Shown here piece by piece: positions 41,571 through 50,631 of a stretch of 64,000 nt of DNA. Position 1 is the first letter of the stretch; each line of letters starts with the position of its first letter. The notes under the pieces were generated by a model that worked only from the letters and a program-made list of their open reading frames with translations, searched no databases and had not been told where the DNA came from. The position numbers and the translations under genes were made by a program. Origin of the DNA: Bacillota bacterium (GTDB taxonomy: Bacteria; Bacillota; Negativicutes; Sporomusales; UBA7701). The stretch is taken from the NCBI GenBank assembly GCA_023415775.1, contig JAEZJM010000021.1, positions 248,001-312,000 on the forward strand. Reading direction: 5' to 3'.

Positions 41571-42665
41571 TTAATAGCTCTTATAACTCGTTATTCCATT
41601 TTGTAGTTTTTCTAGGTAGTCGTCTACATTGCCTGTGCCGTTATATTTCGCAACAAACCCTCGCAAATTATTGTTTTGTAGGTCCTTTAACAAATCACCA
41701 TTTTTATCGTTTCGAATAAACGAAACCATCCCATTAATTTGCGGCGTATGGCCTCTGCTAAAGTCGTCAAACATCTCCTTGGCCGAATTGTACCCTGCTG
41801 CGGAGTGCTTAAACCCCATTATCTGACCAAGACCCATGCTGGTGGACCTGTATGCTGCGTCTGGATTTAATTGTTTCGCCACTTCAAGAGCTGCGTGTTC
41901 ATCACCTTGATTGCTGGTATGTACAGGCTTCCAATCATCGTTCTGGCTTGTTCGGAAATTATGGGGTGATCCCCATTCTTCGCCGGCGAATAACCCATAA
42001 TCCTGCCCCGCTTTGTCAATAAAATGATGGTTTTCGAAGCGAACTTTAAGCTTGTTGTCGGAAAACCCCGATCCATTCGACTCAACCCATATTGTAGCGC
42101 CCAAAAGGTCTGGATCGACACCTAGCTCTTTTGCTCTTTCAACAATCATTTTACCGTATCTTTTCTTGAACTCTGAAATTGAGGCTATCTCTTTTCTATC
42201 GTCATCATCATACATTGACTCATTTGCATTTGTTGTCGTTGTATCGCCAGCCGCTGCACCGTTAAGGCTCATCCGATGTGCGCTGTTCCCCCCGTCTCCC
42301 CAGTCAGATTTCCTGGCTTCTCCGCCGGTGGGTGAATAATAATTTAGCTTGGATTTCGTCTCTTGCGTAGTATACTCATCATCCTCCCCGTTGTCCCAAC
42401 CGTTGAGATAAAACTTCTGTCCTTCGGGTATCATGCTTTCGTCGTGTGGCTGCCCGAACATGCGAAGGATTCTGGCCTTCAGGCCGGGGTCCACTGGCCG
42501 GTATACCGTCTGCAACGGCTGCTGCCACTCTGTCTCCCGCCTCCGGTCGTTTTTCTCCATCTTCGAAAGTTCCCACTCAATGTCCTCGTCGTCCATCCCC
42601 CTTAAATCCGGCTCATAGCCCAGCGCCTTCATCCTCCTTAAGTACTCTTCTTCTCTTGTACTCAT
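41571..42665 (-). CDS. DUF3380-type N-acetylmuramidase with long acidic N-terminus
   Basis: 364 aa, no signal peptide. Residues 1-150 are charged and low-complexity (EEEYLRRMKALGYEPDL, DRRRETEWQQPLQ). From about 160 to 360 there is a muramidase domain like PF11860: AKELGVDPDLLGATIWVESNG with the likely catalytic Glu, RFENHHF, STSMGLGQIMGF and NGMVSFIRND. Such domains are typical of phage endolysins and of some exported wall hydrolases. AT-rich codon use suggests transfer. No holin or other phage gene is adjacent. Export would need a non-classical route. Confidence 0.75.
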   Translation of the reverse strand: MSTREEEYLRRMKALGYEPDLRGMDDEDIEWELSKMEKNDRRRETEWQQPLQTVYRPVDPGLKARILRMFGQPHDESMIPEGQKFYLNGWDNGEDDEYTTQETKSKLNYYSPTGGEARKSDWGDGGNSAHRMSLNGAAAGDTTTTNANESMYDDDDRKEIASISEFKKRYGKMIVERAKELGVDPDLLGATIWVESNGSGFSDNKLKVRFENHHFIDKAGQDYGLFAGEEWGSPHNFRTSQNDDWKPVHTSNQGDEHAALEVAKQLNPDAAYRSTSMGLGQIMGFKHSAAGYNSAKEMFDDFSRGHTPQINGMVSFIRNDKNGDLLKDLQNNNLRGFVAKYNGTGNVDDYLEKLQNGITSYKSY

Positions 42666-42708
42666 ACCTCGTCACCTCTTTCTTTGCTGGTTTTCCGGCA
42701 TAAAAGTA

Positions 42709-42737
42709 AGCGACTGCCACCCGGGCAGTCGCTTTTA
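42709..42737. terminator. Hairpin upstream of the muramidase gene
   Basis: Perfect 10-bp stem AGCGACTGCC/GGCAGTCGCT, loop ACCCG, followed by TTTACG on the plus strand and TTACTTTT on the minus strand. No gene is seen reading into it in this window. Confidence 0.6.
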
Positions 42738-42842
42738 CGCTATCATCATATCACACTTTTTTGTCAAAAAGTCCACTAAAAGTCCACTTTTCGTCCAAAG
42801 CGCCATTTTGGGCAAAATAATTTTTGCTGATGGCAGTAAACT

Positions 42843-43052
42843 GTGGAAAATCGCAGGCGTACTGCGCCGTTGCGTAGGCTGCTACGCGCCGTCGGCGCAG
42901 GAGCCCGGTAACGCCAACGTAAGACCGGCCGTGGATGGCCGGTCTAGTCCGCAAGGAGCCGGATGCGACTTTTGCGGACGGTACGGCAGCGCCGGCCCAA
43001 GCCGTACGGCGCGTTCAGCCGGAGCTTGGGCGCATAGCCTGCGATTCTCCAC
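42843..43052 (-). repeat. Family A structured repeat, copy 3
   Basis: 210 bp, reversed relative to copy 1. Terminal inverted repeats GTGGAAAATCGCAGGC and GTGGAGAATCGCAGGC match at 15 of 16. Central hairpin GACCGGCC-ATCCAC-GGCCGGTC replaces GCCCGGCC/GGCCGGGC with paired changes. ACGCGCCGT and ACGGCGCGT are kept. It lies just upstream of the ylxM-ffh promoter. Confidence 0.85.
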
Positions 43053-43080
43053 CGCCACACCGCCTGTCAACCCCTGGCAC

Positions 43081-43109
43081 TTGACAGGCGCCGTATTTTC
43101 CTCTATACT
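43081..43109 (+). promoter_or_regulatory. Promoter of the ylxM-ffh operon
   Basis: TTGACA (43081-43086), 17 bp, TATACT (43104-43109), 46 bp before the ylxM ATG. Confidence 0.75.
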
Positions 43110-43154
43110 TATCAGGTGTAAAGGTAACGACCTTGTCAGCGAGGTAACGCAAAC

Positions 43155-43502
43155 ATGCTCGATAAGGTACTGAGGATAGCCGAACTGTACGACTTCTACG
43201 GCGCGCTGCTTACCGAAAAGCAGCAGCGCTGCATCGAGATGCACTACCTCGGCGACGACTCGCTTGCCGAGATCGCCGAGGAATTCCAGGTCTCCCGCCA
43301 GGCCGTCCACGACATCCTCCGCCGCGGCGAGCAGCTCCTCGCCGAATACGAGGAAAAGCTCGGCCTCGTCGAGCGCCACCGCCGCGACCTGGCCGTCATC
43401 GCCCAGGTGCGCGCCAGCCTCGAAGCCCTGCCGGCCGAAACCCGCCGCCTGCCCGAGACCAGGCAGGCGATGGAACTTCTCCACCAACTGACCGACCGCT
43501 GA
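43155..43502 (+). CDS. ylxM: YlxM family DNA-binding protein
   Basis: 115 aa. Helix-turn-helix of sigma-70 region 4 type about 18-65 (LTEKQQRCIEMHYLGDDSLAEIAEEFQVSRQAVHDILRR in pieces), then a helical tail. YlxM always lies immediately before ffh in Firmicutes and is thought to be associated with SRP; DNA binding is inferred. GCGAGGTAACGC precedes the ATG; ffh begins 13 bp after the stop. Confidence 0.92.
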   Translation: MLDKVLRIAELYDFYGALLTEKQQRCIEMHYLGDDSLAEIAEEFQVSRQAVHDILRRGEQLLAEYEEKLGLVERHRRDLAVIAQVRASLEALPAETRRLPETRQAMELLHQLTDR

Positions 43503-43515
43503 AAGGAGGCCCCTC

Positions 43516-44862
<1,347 letters not shown>

Positions 44863-44905
44863 AACCCAGCTAATTGGTTATTTTATAAAGGAGGTGAATT
44901 GTAAA

Positions 44906-45187
44906 ATGGCGGTCAAAATTCGACTCAAACGCATGGGTGCCAAGAAAAGCCCCTTCTACCGCGTAGTCGTCGCCGACGCCCGTTCCCCTCGGGACGGCAG
45001 GTTCATCGAAGCCCTCGGCCACTACGACTCCACCACCGAGCCGGCCATCATCAAAATCGATGAGGAAAAGGCCATCGAGTGGCTGCAGAAAGGCGCGCAA
45101 CCCACCGATACCGTAAAGGATCTCTTCGGCCAGGCCGGTATCATGAAAAAGTGGGATGAAGTCAAGCGCTCCAAGAAAGAGGCGTGA
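44906..45187 (+). CDS. rpsP: 30S ribosomal protein S16
   Basis: 93 aa starting MAVKIRLKRMGAKKSPFYR, the S16 signature, with ADARSPRDGRFIE. ATG 44906 follows AAGGAGGTGA. First gene of the conserved rpsP-khpA-ylqD-rimM-trmD cluster after ffh. Confidence 0.98.
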   Translation: MAVKIRLKRMGAKKSPFYRVVVADARSPRDGRFIEALGHYDSTTEPAIIKIDEEKAIEWLQKGAQPTDTVKDLFGQAGIMKKWDEVKRSKKEA

Positions 45188-45193
45188 TAACTA

Positions 45194-45421
45194 ATGAAAG
45201 AACTGATAGAAGTTATCGCCAAATCCCTCGTCAAAAACCCCGGCCAGGTCAGCGTCACGGCTACTGACGACAAAGGTGTCACCGTCTACGAGATCAGGGT
45301 CGCGCCGGAAGACATGGGCAAGGTCATCGGCAAACAGGGCCGCATCGCCAAAGCGCTGCGCACCGTCGTCAAAGCCGCGGCCACCCGTGATAACCAGCGG
45401 GTCATGGTGGAAATCATCTGA
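45194..45421 (+). CDS. khpA: KH-domain RNA-binding protein KhpA
   Basis: 75 aa single KH domain with GKVIGKQGRIAKALRTV (GxxG as GKQG). Partner of KhpB/Jag in Gram-positive cell-length control and small-RNA binding. Starts 6 bp after rpsP, with AGAGGCG as ribosome-binding site. YlqC of Bacillus is the same gene. Confidence 0.95.
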   Translation: MKELIEVIAKSLVKNPGQVSVTATDDKGVTVYEIRVAPEDMGKVIGKQGRIAKALRTVVKAAATRDNQRVMVEII

Positions 45422-45437
45422 AAAGGTGCTGAAAAGA

Positions 45438-45845
45438 ATGGAAAGCATGACTTTGAAATGCCCGGTGGCCGTCAAGGCCAAAGTCACCGAGCAGCTCAAG
45501 GCCCAGATGGCGGCCGAGATCCAGGACGCCATCCGCAAAGCCGACATGGAGCTGCAGCAGATCGAATTCCACGCCAAGCGCGCCCTGGCCGAGCAGGCCA
45601 AGGTCGACGCCCAGGGACTCACCATGCTGCGCCAGCAGATCGACGCCGAGAAAGACAAACGGATTGAGTTCAAGGCCCACATGACCGAGAAGCTCAAGGA
45701 AACGGCGGCCCTCGAAATCGGCGCGGAAATCGTCCAGGGCACCATGGAAAGAACGATCGCGGTCAGCGTCGGCGACAACCTGCATGAAATAATGGCTGCC
45801 GAGATTTTGCTCGAAGACGGCAAGATCATCGCTTTTCGCTCTTAG
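45438..45845 (+). CDS. ylqD: YlqD family protein
   Basis: 135 aa. Short N-terminal strand TLKCPVAVKAKVTEQ, a charged helical middle (KADMELQQIEFHAKRALAEQ) and a C-terminal beta segment ending ILLEDGKIIAFR, the YlqD pattern. Function unknown. ATG 45438 follows AAAAGGTGCT. Located between khpA and rimM exactly as in Bacillus. Confidence 0.88.
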   Translation: MESMTLKCPVAVKAKVTEQLKAQMAAEIQDAIRKADMELQQIEFHAKRALAEQAKVDAQGLTMLRQQIDAEKDKRIEFKAHMTEKLKETAALEIGAEIVQGTMERTIAVSVGDNLHEIMAAEILLEDGKIIAFRS

Positions 45846-45847
45846 CC

Positions 45848-46351
45848 ATGACTGACGCGAAACTCATAGCAATAGGCAAGGCAGTTGCCCCGCACGGCGT
45901 GCGGGGTGACGTTCGTGTTATCCCGCTGACCGATTTCCCCGACCGCTTCCGCACGATGAAGAAAGTCCAGTTCGAGGACGGCCGCACCCTCGACATCGAG
46001 AGCGTCAAATATCACAATCAGTACATCCACCTTAAATTCCGCGGCATCGACGACCGCGACGCCGCCCAGACCCTCAAGGGCAAGTTGCTCATGGTCGGCC
46101 GCGCCGACCTTGTCAAGCTGCCGGAAGGTCAGTATTACATCTTCGACATCATCGGCCTCGACGTCTTCGACGAAGCCGGCGTAAAACTCGGCACCGTCAC
46201 CGACGTCCTGCCCACCGGCGCCAACGACGTCTACATCGCCGAACGGGAGGGCCAAAAACCCCTCCTTATCCCCGCCATCAAGGACGTCGTAAAAGAAATC
46301 GACATCCCCGGCGGCAAGATGACAGTAAGATTGCAGGAAGAATGGGATTGA
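45848..46351 (+). CDS. rimM: 16S rRNA processing protein RimM
   Basis: Assembly factor for the 30S head, binding S19. 167 aa: N-terminal RimM domain (IAIGKAVAPHGVRGDVRVIPLTDFPDRF) and C-terminal PRC barrel (YYIFDIIGLDVFDEAG ... LLIPAIKDVVKEIDI). Starts 2 bp after ylqD, so coupled. Confidence 0.97.
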   Translation: MTDAKLIAIGKAVAPHGVRGDVRVIPLTDFPDRFRTMKKVQFEDGRTLDIESVKYHNQYIHLKFRGIDDRDAAQTLKGKLLMVGRADLVKLPEGQYYIFDIIGLDVFDEAGVKLGTVTDVLPTGANDVYIAEREGQKPLLIPAIKDVVKEIDIPGGKMTVRLQEEWD

Positions 46352-46352
46352 C

Positions 46353-47096
46353 ATGCGCATCGACATTGTCTCGCTCTTCCCCGAAATGTTCGACGGCCCG
46401 CTGGGCCACAGCATCATCAAACGGGCCTGCGACGCCGGCCACCTGACCATCGGCGTCACCAACCCCCGCGACTTCGCCTTCGACAAACACCGCATCGTCG
46501 ACGACTACCCCTTCGGCGGCGGCTCGGGCATGGTAATGAAGCCCGACCCGCTGTTCCTGGCTGTCGAAAGTCTCACCGGCGAAGACAGCGGGCGGCGGCG
46601 CGTCATCCTTCTCTGTCCGGGCGGCAGTCGCTTCGACCAGGCCAAGGTGCGCGAGCTCGCAGCCTACGACCACCTCGTCCTCGTCTGCGGGCACTACGAA
46701 GGCGTCGACGAGCGGGTCAAGGAGCATCTTGTCGACGAAGCAATCTCCATCGGCGACTACGTCCTCACCGGCGGCGAACTGCCGGCCATGGTCATCACCG
46801 ACGCCGTCGCCCGCATGGTTCCCGGCGTCCTCGGCGCATCCGACGCCGCCGAGCACGACTCCTTCGCCGGCGGCCTCCTCGAATACCCGCAATACACGCG
46901 GCCCCGCGAATTCAGAGGCTGGGAAGTGCCCGAGATACTTGTCTCCGGCGACCACGCCAAAATCGCCCGCTGGCGCCGCAAAGAATCACTCAGGAGGACC
47001 CTGGCCGTCCGGCCCGACCTCTTGGACGAGATCGAGCTCGAAGGCATGGACGCCGCCCTGCTGAAAGAAATCCTCGCCGAGCGGGAGGGAGGCTGA
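46353..47096 (+). CDS. trmD: tRNA (guanine37-N1)-methyltransferase
   Basis: Makes m1G37, preventing +1 frameshifts. 247 aa SPOUT knot enzyme: MRIDIVSLFPEMFDG, DYPFGGGSGMVMKPDP, CGHYEGVDERV and ISIGDYVLTGGELPAM. Starts 1 bp after the rimM stop. Confidence 0.98.
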   Translation: MRIDIVSLFPEMFDGPLGHSIIKRACDAGHLTIGVTNPRDFAFDKHRIVDDYPFGGGSGMVMKPDPLFLAVESLTGEDSGRRRVILLCPGGSRFDQAKVRELAAYDHLVLVCGHYEGVDERVKEHLVDEAISIGDYVLTGGELPAMVITDAVARMVPGVLGASDAAEHDSFAGGLLEYPQYTRPREFRGWEVPEILVSGDHAKIARWRRKESLRRTLAVRPDLLDEIELEGMDAALLKEILAEREGG

Positions 47097-47097
47097 C

Positions 47098-47688
47098 ATG
47101 GCCGCCCCCGTATACATCGGCCTCGTCCATTACCCCATCTACAACAAGAACGGCGAAACGGTCGCCACCGCCATCACCAACTTCGACATCCACGACATTG
47201 CCCGCACCGCGCGGACCTACGATGTCAGCCGCTACTTCGTCATCCACCCCCACGACAGCCAGGCCGACTTGGCGCGCGAGATTCTCGCCTACTGGCGGGA
47301 AGGCTACGGCGGCGAATACAACCCCGATCGGCGCGAGGCCCTGTCGGTGCTGGACATTGCCTCCGACATCCCCGCCGCCGTCGCGGCCATAACCGCCGAA
47401 ACCGGGCTGCCCCCCGTCATCGTCACCACCGACGCCCGCCGCTACGCCAACACCGTCAGCTACGCCGGCCTCCGCGCCCGTCTTTTGGAAGACGACCGGC
47501 CATGCCTGCTGCTCTTTGGCACCGGCTGGGGCATCGACAAGCAAGTGATGGCCAGCTTCGACCATATCCTCGAACCCATCTGGGGCCGGGGCGAATACAA
47601 CCATCTGCCCGTCAGGGCGGCGGTCGCCATCATCCTCGACCGCCTGCTTGGCGCCGCCTGGTGGGATAGCGGCGACCAAAGGGAATAA
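47098..47688 (+). CDS. SPOUT-type RNA methyltransferase (Methyltrn_RNA_4 family)
   Basis: 196 aa. VYIGLVHYPIYNKNGETVATAITNFDIHDIARTARTY is the hallmark N-terminus of this family, usually found between trmD and rplS. LLFGTGWGIDKQVM near the C-terminus forms the SAM-binding knot. RNA target unknown. Starts 1 bp after trmD with GGGAGGCTG as ribosome-binding site. Confidence 0.85.
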   Translation: MAAPVYIGLVHYPIYNKNGETVATAITNFDIHDIARTARTYDVSRYFVIHPHDSQADLAREILAYWREGYGGEYNPDRREALSVLDIASDIPAAVAAITAETGLPPVIVTTDARRYANTVSYAGLRARLLEDDRPCLLLFGTGWGIDKQVMASFDHILEPIWGRGEYNHLPVRAAVAIILDRLLGAAWWDSGDQRE

Positions 47689-47691
47689 TTG

Positions 47692-47720
47692 TTGTCATTT
47701 CGGCAAACATATGTTATAAT
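47692..47720 (+). promoter_or_regulatory. rplS promoter
   Basis: TTGTCA (47692-47697), 17 bp, TATAAT (47715-47720), directly after the preceding stop. Confidence 0.75.
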
Positions 47721-47724
47721 CCAC

Positions 47725-47780
47725 TGTGTAAAACGGACGGTCCGCTGCCCGCTGCGGCATGAACGTCTAGTATGAGGAGG
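47725..47780 (+). ncRNA. Possible L19 (rplS) autoregulatory leader
   Basis: Between promoter and ribosome-binding site the transcript contains GGACGGTCCGCTGCC...GCTGCGGC, able to form GGAC/GTCC-type and GC-rich stems, as expected of Firmicute L19 leaders. Recognised by position and general pattern only. Confidence 0.4.
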
Positions 47781-47787
47781 AACCCCC

Positions 47788-48129
47788 TTGGACATTATCA
47801 AAGCACTCGAACAGGAGCAAATGCGCAGCGATATCCCGGCGTTCAATCCCGGCGACACCGTCCGCGTCCACGTAAAAGTCGTGGAAGGCACCCGCGAGCG
47901 TATTCAGGTTTTCGAAGGCGCCGTCATCAGGCGTCAGGGCAGCGGTGCCCGCGAAACCTTCACCGTCCGCCGCATCTCTTACGGCGTCGGCGTAGAACGC
48001 ACCTTTCCCGTCCACTCGCCGCGCGTCGAGAAAATCGAAGTGGCGCGCCGAGGCGTCGTACGCAGGGCCAAGCTCTACTACCTGCGCAACCTGACCGGTA
48101 AAGCGGCCAGAATCAAGGAAAAACGCTAG
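47788..48129 (+). CDS. rplS: 50S ribosomal protein L19
   Basis: 113 aa. FNPGDTVRVHVKVVEGTRERIQVFEG and GVGVERTFPVHSPRVEKIEV are L19 signatures. TTG start behind GAGGAGG with 8-nt spacing. Transcribed from its own promoter with a leader, and ended by a terminator. Confidence 0.98.
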   Translation: MDIIKALEQEQMRSDIPAFNPGDTVRVHVKVVEGTRERIQVFEGAVIRRQGSGARETFTVRRISYGVGVERTFPVHSPRVEKIEVARRGVVRRAKLYYLRNLTGKAARIKEKR

Positions 48130-48136
48130 CGAAAAT

Positions 48137-48159
48137 GGGACTGGCAGCAGTCCCTTTTT
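48137..48159 (+). terminator. Terminator after rplS
   Basis: GGGACT/AGTCCC stem with GGCAGC loop, then TTTTTCTT. Short stem, so efficiency is uncertain. Confidence 0.7.
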
Positions 48160-48235
48160 CTTCATCCCTTGACCTCCGCCCGCTCCTCTTGGCTCGGCGG
48201 ACGCCAAGTTTTCCAATCGGCAGGGAGGTATACCG

Positions 48236-48760
48236 TTGAAAACATCTCTCGGCGAGGAAATCAAGGATTGGGTAATATCAATCCTGATCGCAGTAGTCCT
48301 GGCCTTCTTCATCCGCTATTTCATCGTCGAACTTTACATGGTCGAAGGCCCGTCGATGCGTCCGACCCTCGTGAACGGCGAACGGCTGGTCGTCAATAAA
48401 TTCCTCTATCGCTTCAAAACCCCGGAGCGGGGCGAAATCGTCGTCTTCCGCTACCCGCGCGATCCTAGTCGCGATTTTATCAAGCGCGTCATCGGCATAC
48501 CGGGCGACACCGTCGAAATCAAGGAAGGCCGGGTGTTCCTCAACGGCCAACTGCAGAACGAGACCTATATACTCGAAAAAACCAGGGGCTCTTTCGCGAT
48601 GGTCACCGTGCCCGCAGGCCACGTTTTTGTAATGGGCGACAACCGCAACAACTCCGAGGACAGCCGGTTTCGCGACGTCGGGTTTGTAAGCAGCGAGCTG
48701 ATAAAAGGCAAGGCCGTGTTCGTCTTCTGGCCGATGGAACACCTCAAATCGCTACCATAG
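48236..48760 (+). CDS. lepB: Signal peptidase I
   Basis: Removes signal peptides on the outer face of the inner membrane. 174 aa with one N-terminal membrane helix (about 11-33). The Ser/Lys dyad is Ser40 in EGPSMRPTL and Lys83 in DFIKRVIGIPG; GDNRNNSEDSR is box E. TTG start behind GGGAGGT. The short single-span form is typical of Firmicutes. Confidence 0.97.
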   Translation: MKTSLGEEIKDWVISILIAVVLAFFIRYFIVELYMVEGPSMRPTLVNGERLVVNKFLYRFKTPERGEIVVFRYPRDPSRDFIKRVIGIPGDTVEIKEGRVFLNGQLQNETYILEKTRGSFAMVTVPAGHVFVMGDNRNNSEDSRFRDVGFVSSELIKGKAVFVFWPMEHLKSLP

Positions 48761-48764
48761 ACCG

Positions 48765-48850
48765 TCTGACATTGTCGTGCATTCTCTGGCATTTTCGCGT
48801 GCACTAGCTGACATTTTTTCGAACATCTCACCCTGACAATTCTTTGACAT
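48765..48850. repeat. Degenerate TGACATT-type short repeats, possible insertion-sequence end
   Basis: CTGACATTGTCGTGCA, CTGGCATTTTCGCGTGCA and CTGACATTTTTTCGAACA follow one another, with CTGACAATTC and TTGACATG after. Repeats of this kind resemble the multiple terminal repeats of IS21-family elements. No transposase gene remains. It fills the lepB-rbgA gap, where the G/C strand bias reverses. Confidence 0.4.
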
Positions 48851-48870
48851 GGGTTGTGAAGTATAAGACA

Positions 48871-49725
48871 ATGCATATCAACTGGTTTCCCGGCCACATG
48901 GCCAAGGCCCAGCGGATGATCCGCGAACAGCTCAAACTGGTGGACGTGGCTATCGAACTGCTGGATGCCCGCATACCGGCCGCCAGCGCCAACCCGGTCA
49001 TCGACGAGGTGGTCGGCGACAAGCCGCGGGTGGTGGTGCTTAATAAGGCTGACCTGGCCGATCCGGGTGGTACGGAGCGGTGGTTGGCCTTTTTCCGCGC
49101 CCTGGGCCGGGAGGCGATCGCGGTGGAATCGCTGGGCGGCGGCGGCACGAAACAGCTCGCCGCACGGGCCTGCCAGGCGGCGGCGCCGATGCTGGCCAAG
49201 CTGGCCGCCAAAGGGATAAGGCCGCGGGCGGTGCGGGCGATGATCCTCGGCATCCCGAATGTCGGCAAGTCGTCGCTGATCAACCGCCTGCTGGGCACGG
49301 CGACGGTGCGAACTGGCGACAAACCGGGCGTCACCCGCGGGCAGCAGTGGCTGAAGATCGGCCGCAATCTTGAACTATTGGATACGCCCGGTGTGTTGTG
49401 GCCAAAGCTCGAGGATCAGGAGGCGGCCTTCCGCCTGGCGATAACCGGTGCGATCAGCGACGAGGTCTTCGACAGGGAGAAGGTGGTGGCGCTGTTGCTG
49501 AACATGCTGCGCGACGCTTACCCTGATCGTCTGGCGGCCCGTTACAACCTGACCGGGACGTTGCCGGAGGACGGGCTGGAACTGCTGGCGCTCGTCGGGA
49601 CGCGGCGCGGCTGCCTGAGAAGCGGCGGCGTCGTCGATTACGAGAAGGCGGGCCGGATCGTGCTGAGTGAGTTCCGCGACGGCAAGCTGGGGCGGTTCAC
49701 CCTCGATCAGCCGCCGGAAATATAG
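48871..49725 (+). CDS. rbgA: Ribosome biogenesis GTPase RbgA
   Basis: Circularly permuted GTPase (YlqF) needed for late 50S assembly. 284 aa: HINWFPGHMAKAQ at the N-terminus, then G4 (LNKADLAD) before G1 (GIPNVGKSSLINRL) and G3 (DTPGVLWPK), the permuted order. ATG 48871 gives the canonical start; its ribosome-binding site is weak (GAAG), and an upstream TTG at 48844 lies in the short repeats. First gene in which the plus strand becomes G-rich. Confidence 0.95.
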   Translation: MHINWFPGHMAKAQRMIREQLKLVDVAIELLDARIPAASANPVIDEVVGDKPRVVVLNKADLADPGGTERWLAFFRALGREAIAVESLGGGGTKQLAARACQAAAPMLAKLAAKGIRPRAVRAMILGIPNVGKSSLINRLLGTATVRTGDKPGVTRGQQWLKIGRNLELLDTPGVLWPKLEDQEAAFRLAITGAISDEVFDREKVVALLLNMLRDAYPDRLAARYNLTGTLPEDGLELLALVGTRRGCLRSGGVVDYEKAGRIVLSEFRDGKLGRFTLDQPPEI

Positions 49726-49738
49726 GATAGACGGAAGT

Positions 49739-49766
49739 GCCGGCCAGCTGGGCCGGCCTTTTTTTA
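49739..49766 (+). terminator. Terminator after rbgA
   Basis: GCCGGCC/GGCCGGC stem, loop AGCTG, then CTTTTTTT. Confidence 0.88.
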
Positions 49767-49839
49767 TGCCGGGAGGAATTAGGTTATCAGGCAAGAATAC
49801 TATTAGGACATATATTTTGCGCCAGACGGAGGGATAGCC

Positions 49840-50631
49840 GTGGCTAACGGCCGGATGACGGTGGCTGAGGCGGCGGCGATGCTGGCCGCCGACGACATTG
49901 CCCCTGAGACGATAGATATGCTGTGCGCCGACCCGCGGGCGGCTGTGGCCAGGCTGGTGGCCCGCTGGCGACGCCGGCGGGAGGCTCTGGCCGCGGAAGA
50001 GCGCCGGCTCGATAAGCTTTTTATGTACGAACGGGCGCTCTATGGCCAGGGGCGGATGCTGGTGGCTGGCGTGGACGAAGCCGGCAGAGGACCGCTGGCC
50101 GGACCGGTGGTGATCGGGGCCGTAATTCTGCCGCCCGCGTGCCGCCTGCCGGGGCTCGACGATTCGAAAAAACTGACGGCGGCGGAGCGGGAAGACCTGT
50201 ATGAGCGCATCAAGGCGGCGGCGGTGGCGGTGAGCCACGTTGTCGTGGGTGTGGAGGATATCGACCGCATCAATATTTACCAGGCGACCGTTCAGGGCAT
50301 GTACGCGGCCGTTGCCGGCCTGGAACCCGCCCCGGAGGCGGTGCTGGTAGATGCGGTCCCGCTGAAGTTTCTTGCCGTGCCTCACCAGGCGATCATCGAC
50401 GGCGACGCACTGAGCGCGTCGATCGCCGCCGCTTCGGTTATCGCCAAGGTGGAGCGCGACCGGATTATGGCCGCCCTCGACGCTGAGTATCCCGGCTACG
50501 GTTTTGCCCGCCATAAGGGCTACGGCACGCCGGAGCACCTCGCGGCCCTGCGCAGAGCGGGTCCGTGCGCCATCCACCGGCGGAGTTTCGCGCCGGTAAG
50601 AGGGGAGGGGAGTCTGTTTGATGAAGATTAA
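49840..50631 (+). CDS. rnhB: Ribonuclease HII
   Basis: Removes ribonucleotides from DNA and RNA from hybrids. 263 aa: an extra N-terminal helical region of about 70 residues as in Bacillus RnhB, then GVDEAGRGPLAGPVV with catalytic Asp79 and Glu80, DSKKL, and SVIAKVERD with later acidic residues. GTG start behind GGAGGGATA. The next gene starts inside its 3' end (overlap 11 bp). Confidence 0.96.
   Translation: MANGRMTVAEAAAMLAADDIAPETIDMLCADPRAAVARLVARWRRRREALAAEERRLDKLFMYERALYGQGRMLVAGVDEAGRGPLAGPVVIGAVILPPACRLPGLDDSKKLTAAEREDLYERIKAAAVAVSHVVVGVEDIDRINIYQATVQGMYAAVAGLEPAPEAVLVDAVPLKFLAVPHQAIIDGDALSASIAAASVIAKVERDRIMAALDAEYPGYGFARHKGYGTPEHLAALRRAGPCAIHRRSFAPVRGEGSLFDED

Noticed and set aside
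48757..48871. Replication origin at the strand-bias switch
   Set aside because: The polarity fits an origin, but the gap has no DnaA boxes, no dnaA/dnaN/rpmH neighbours and no long AT-rich unwinding region.
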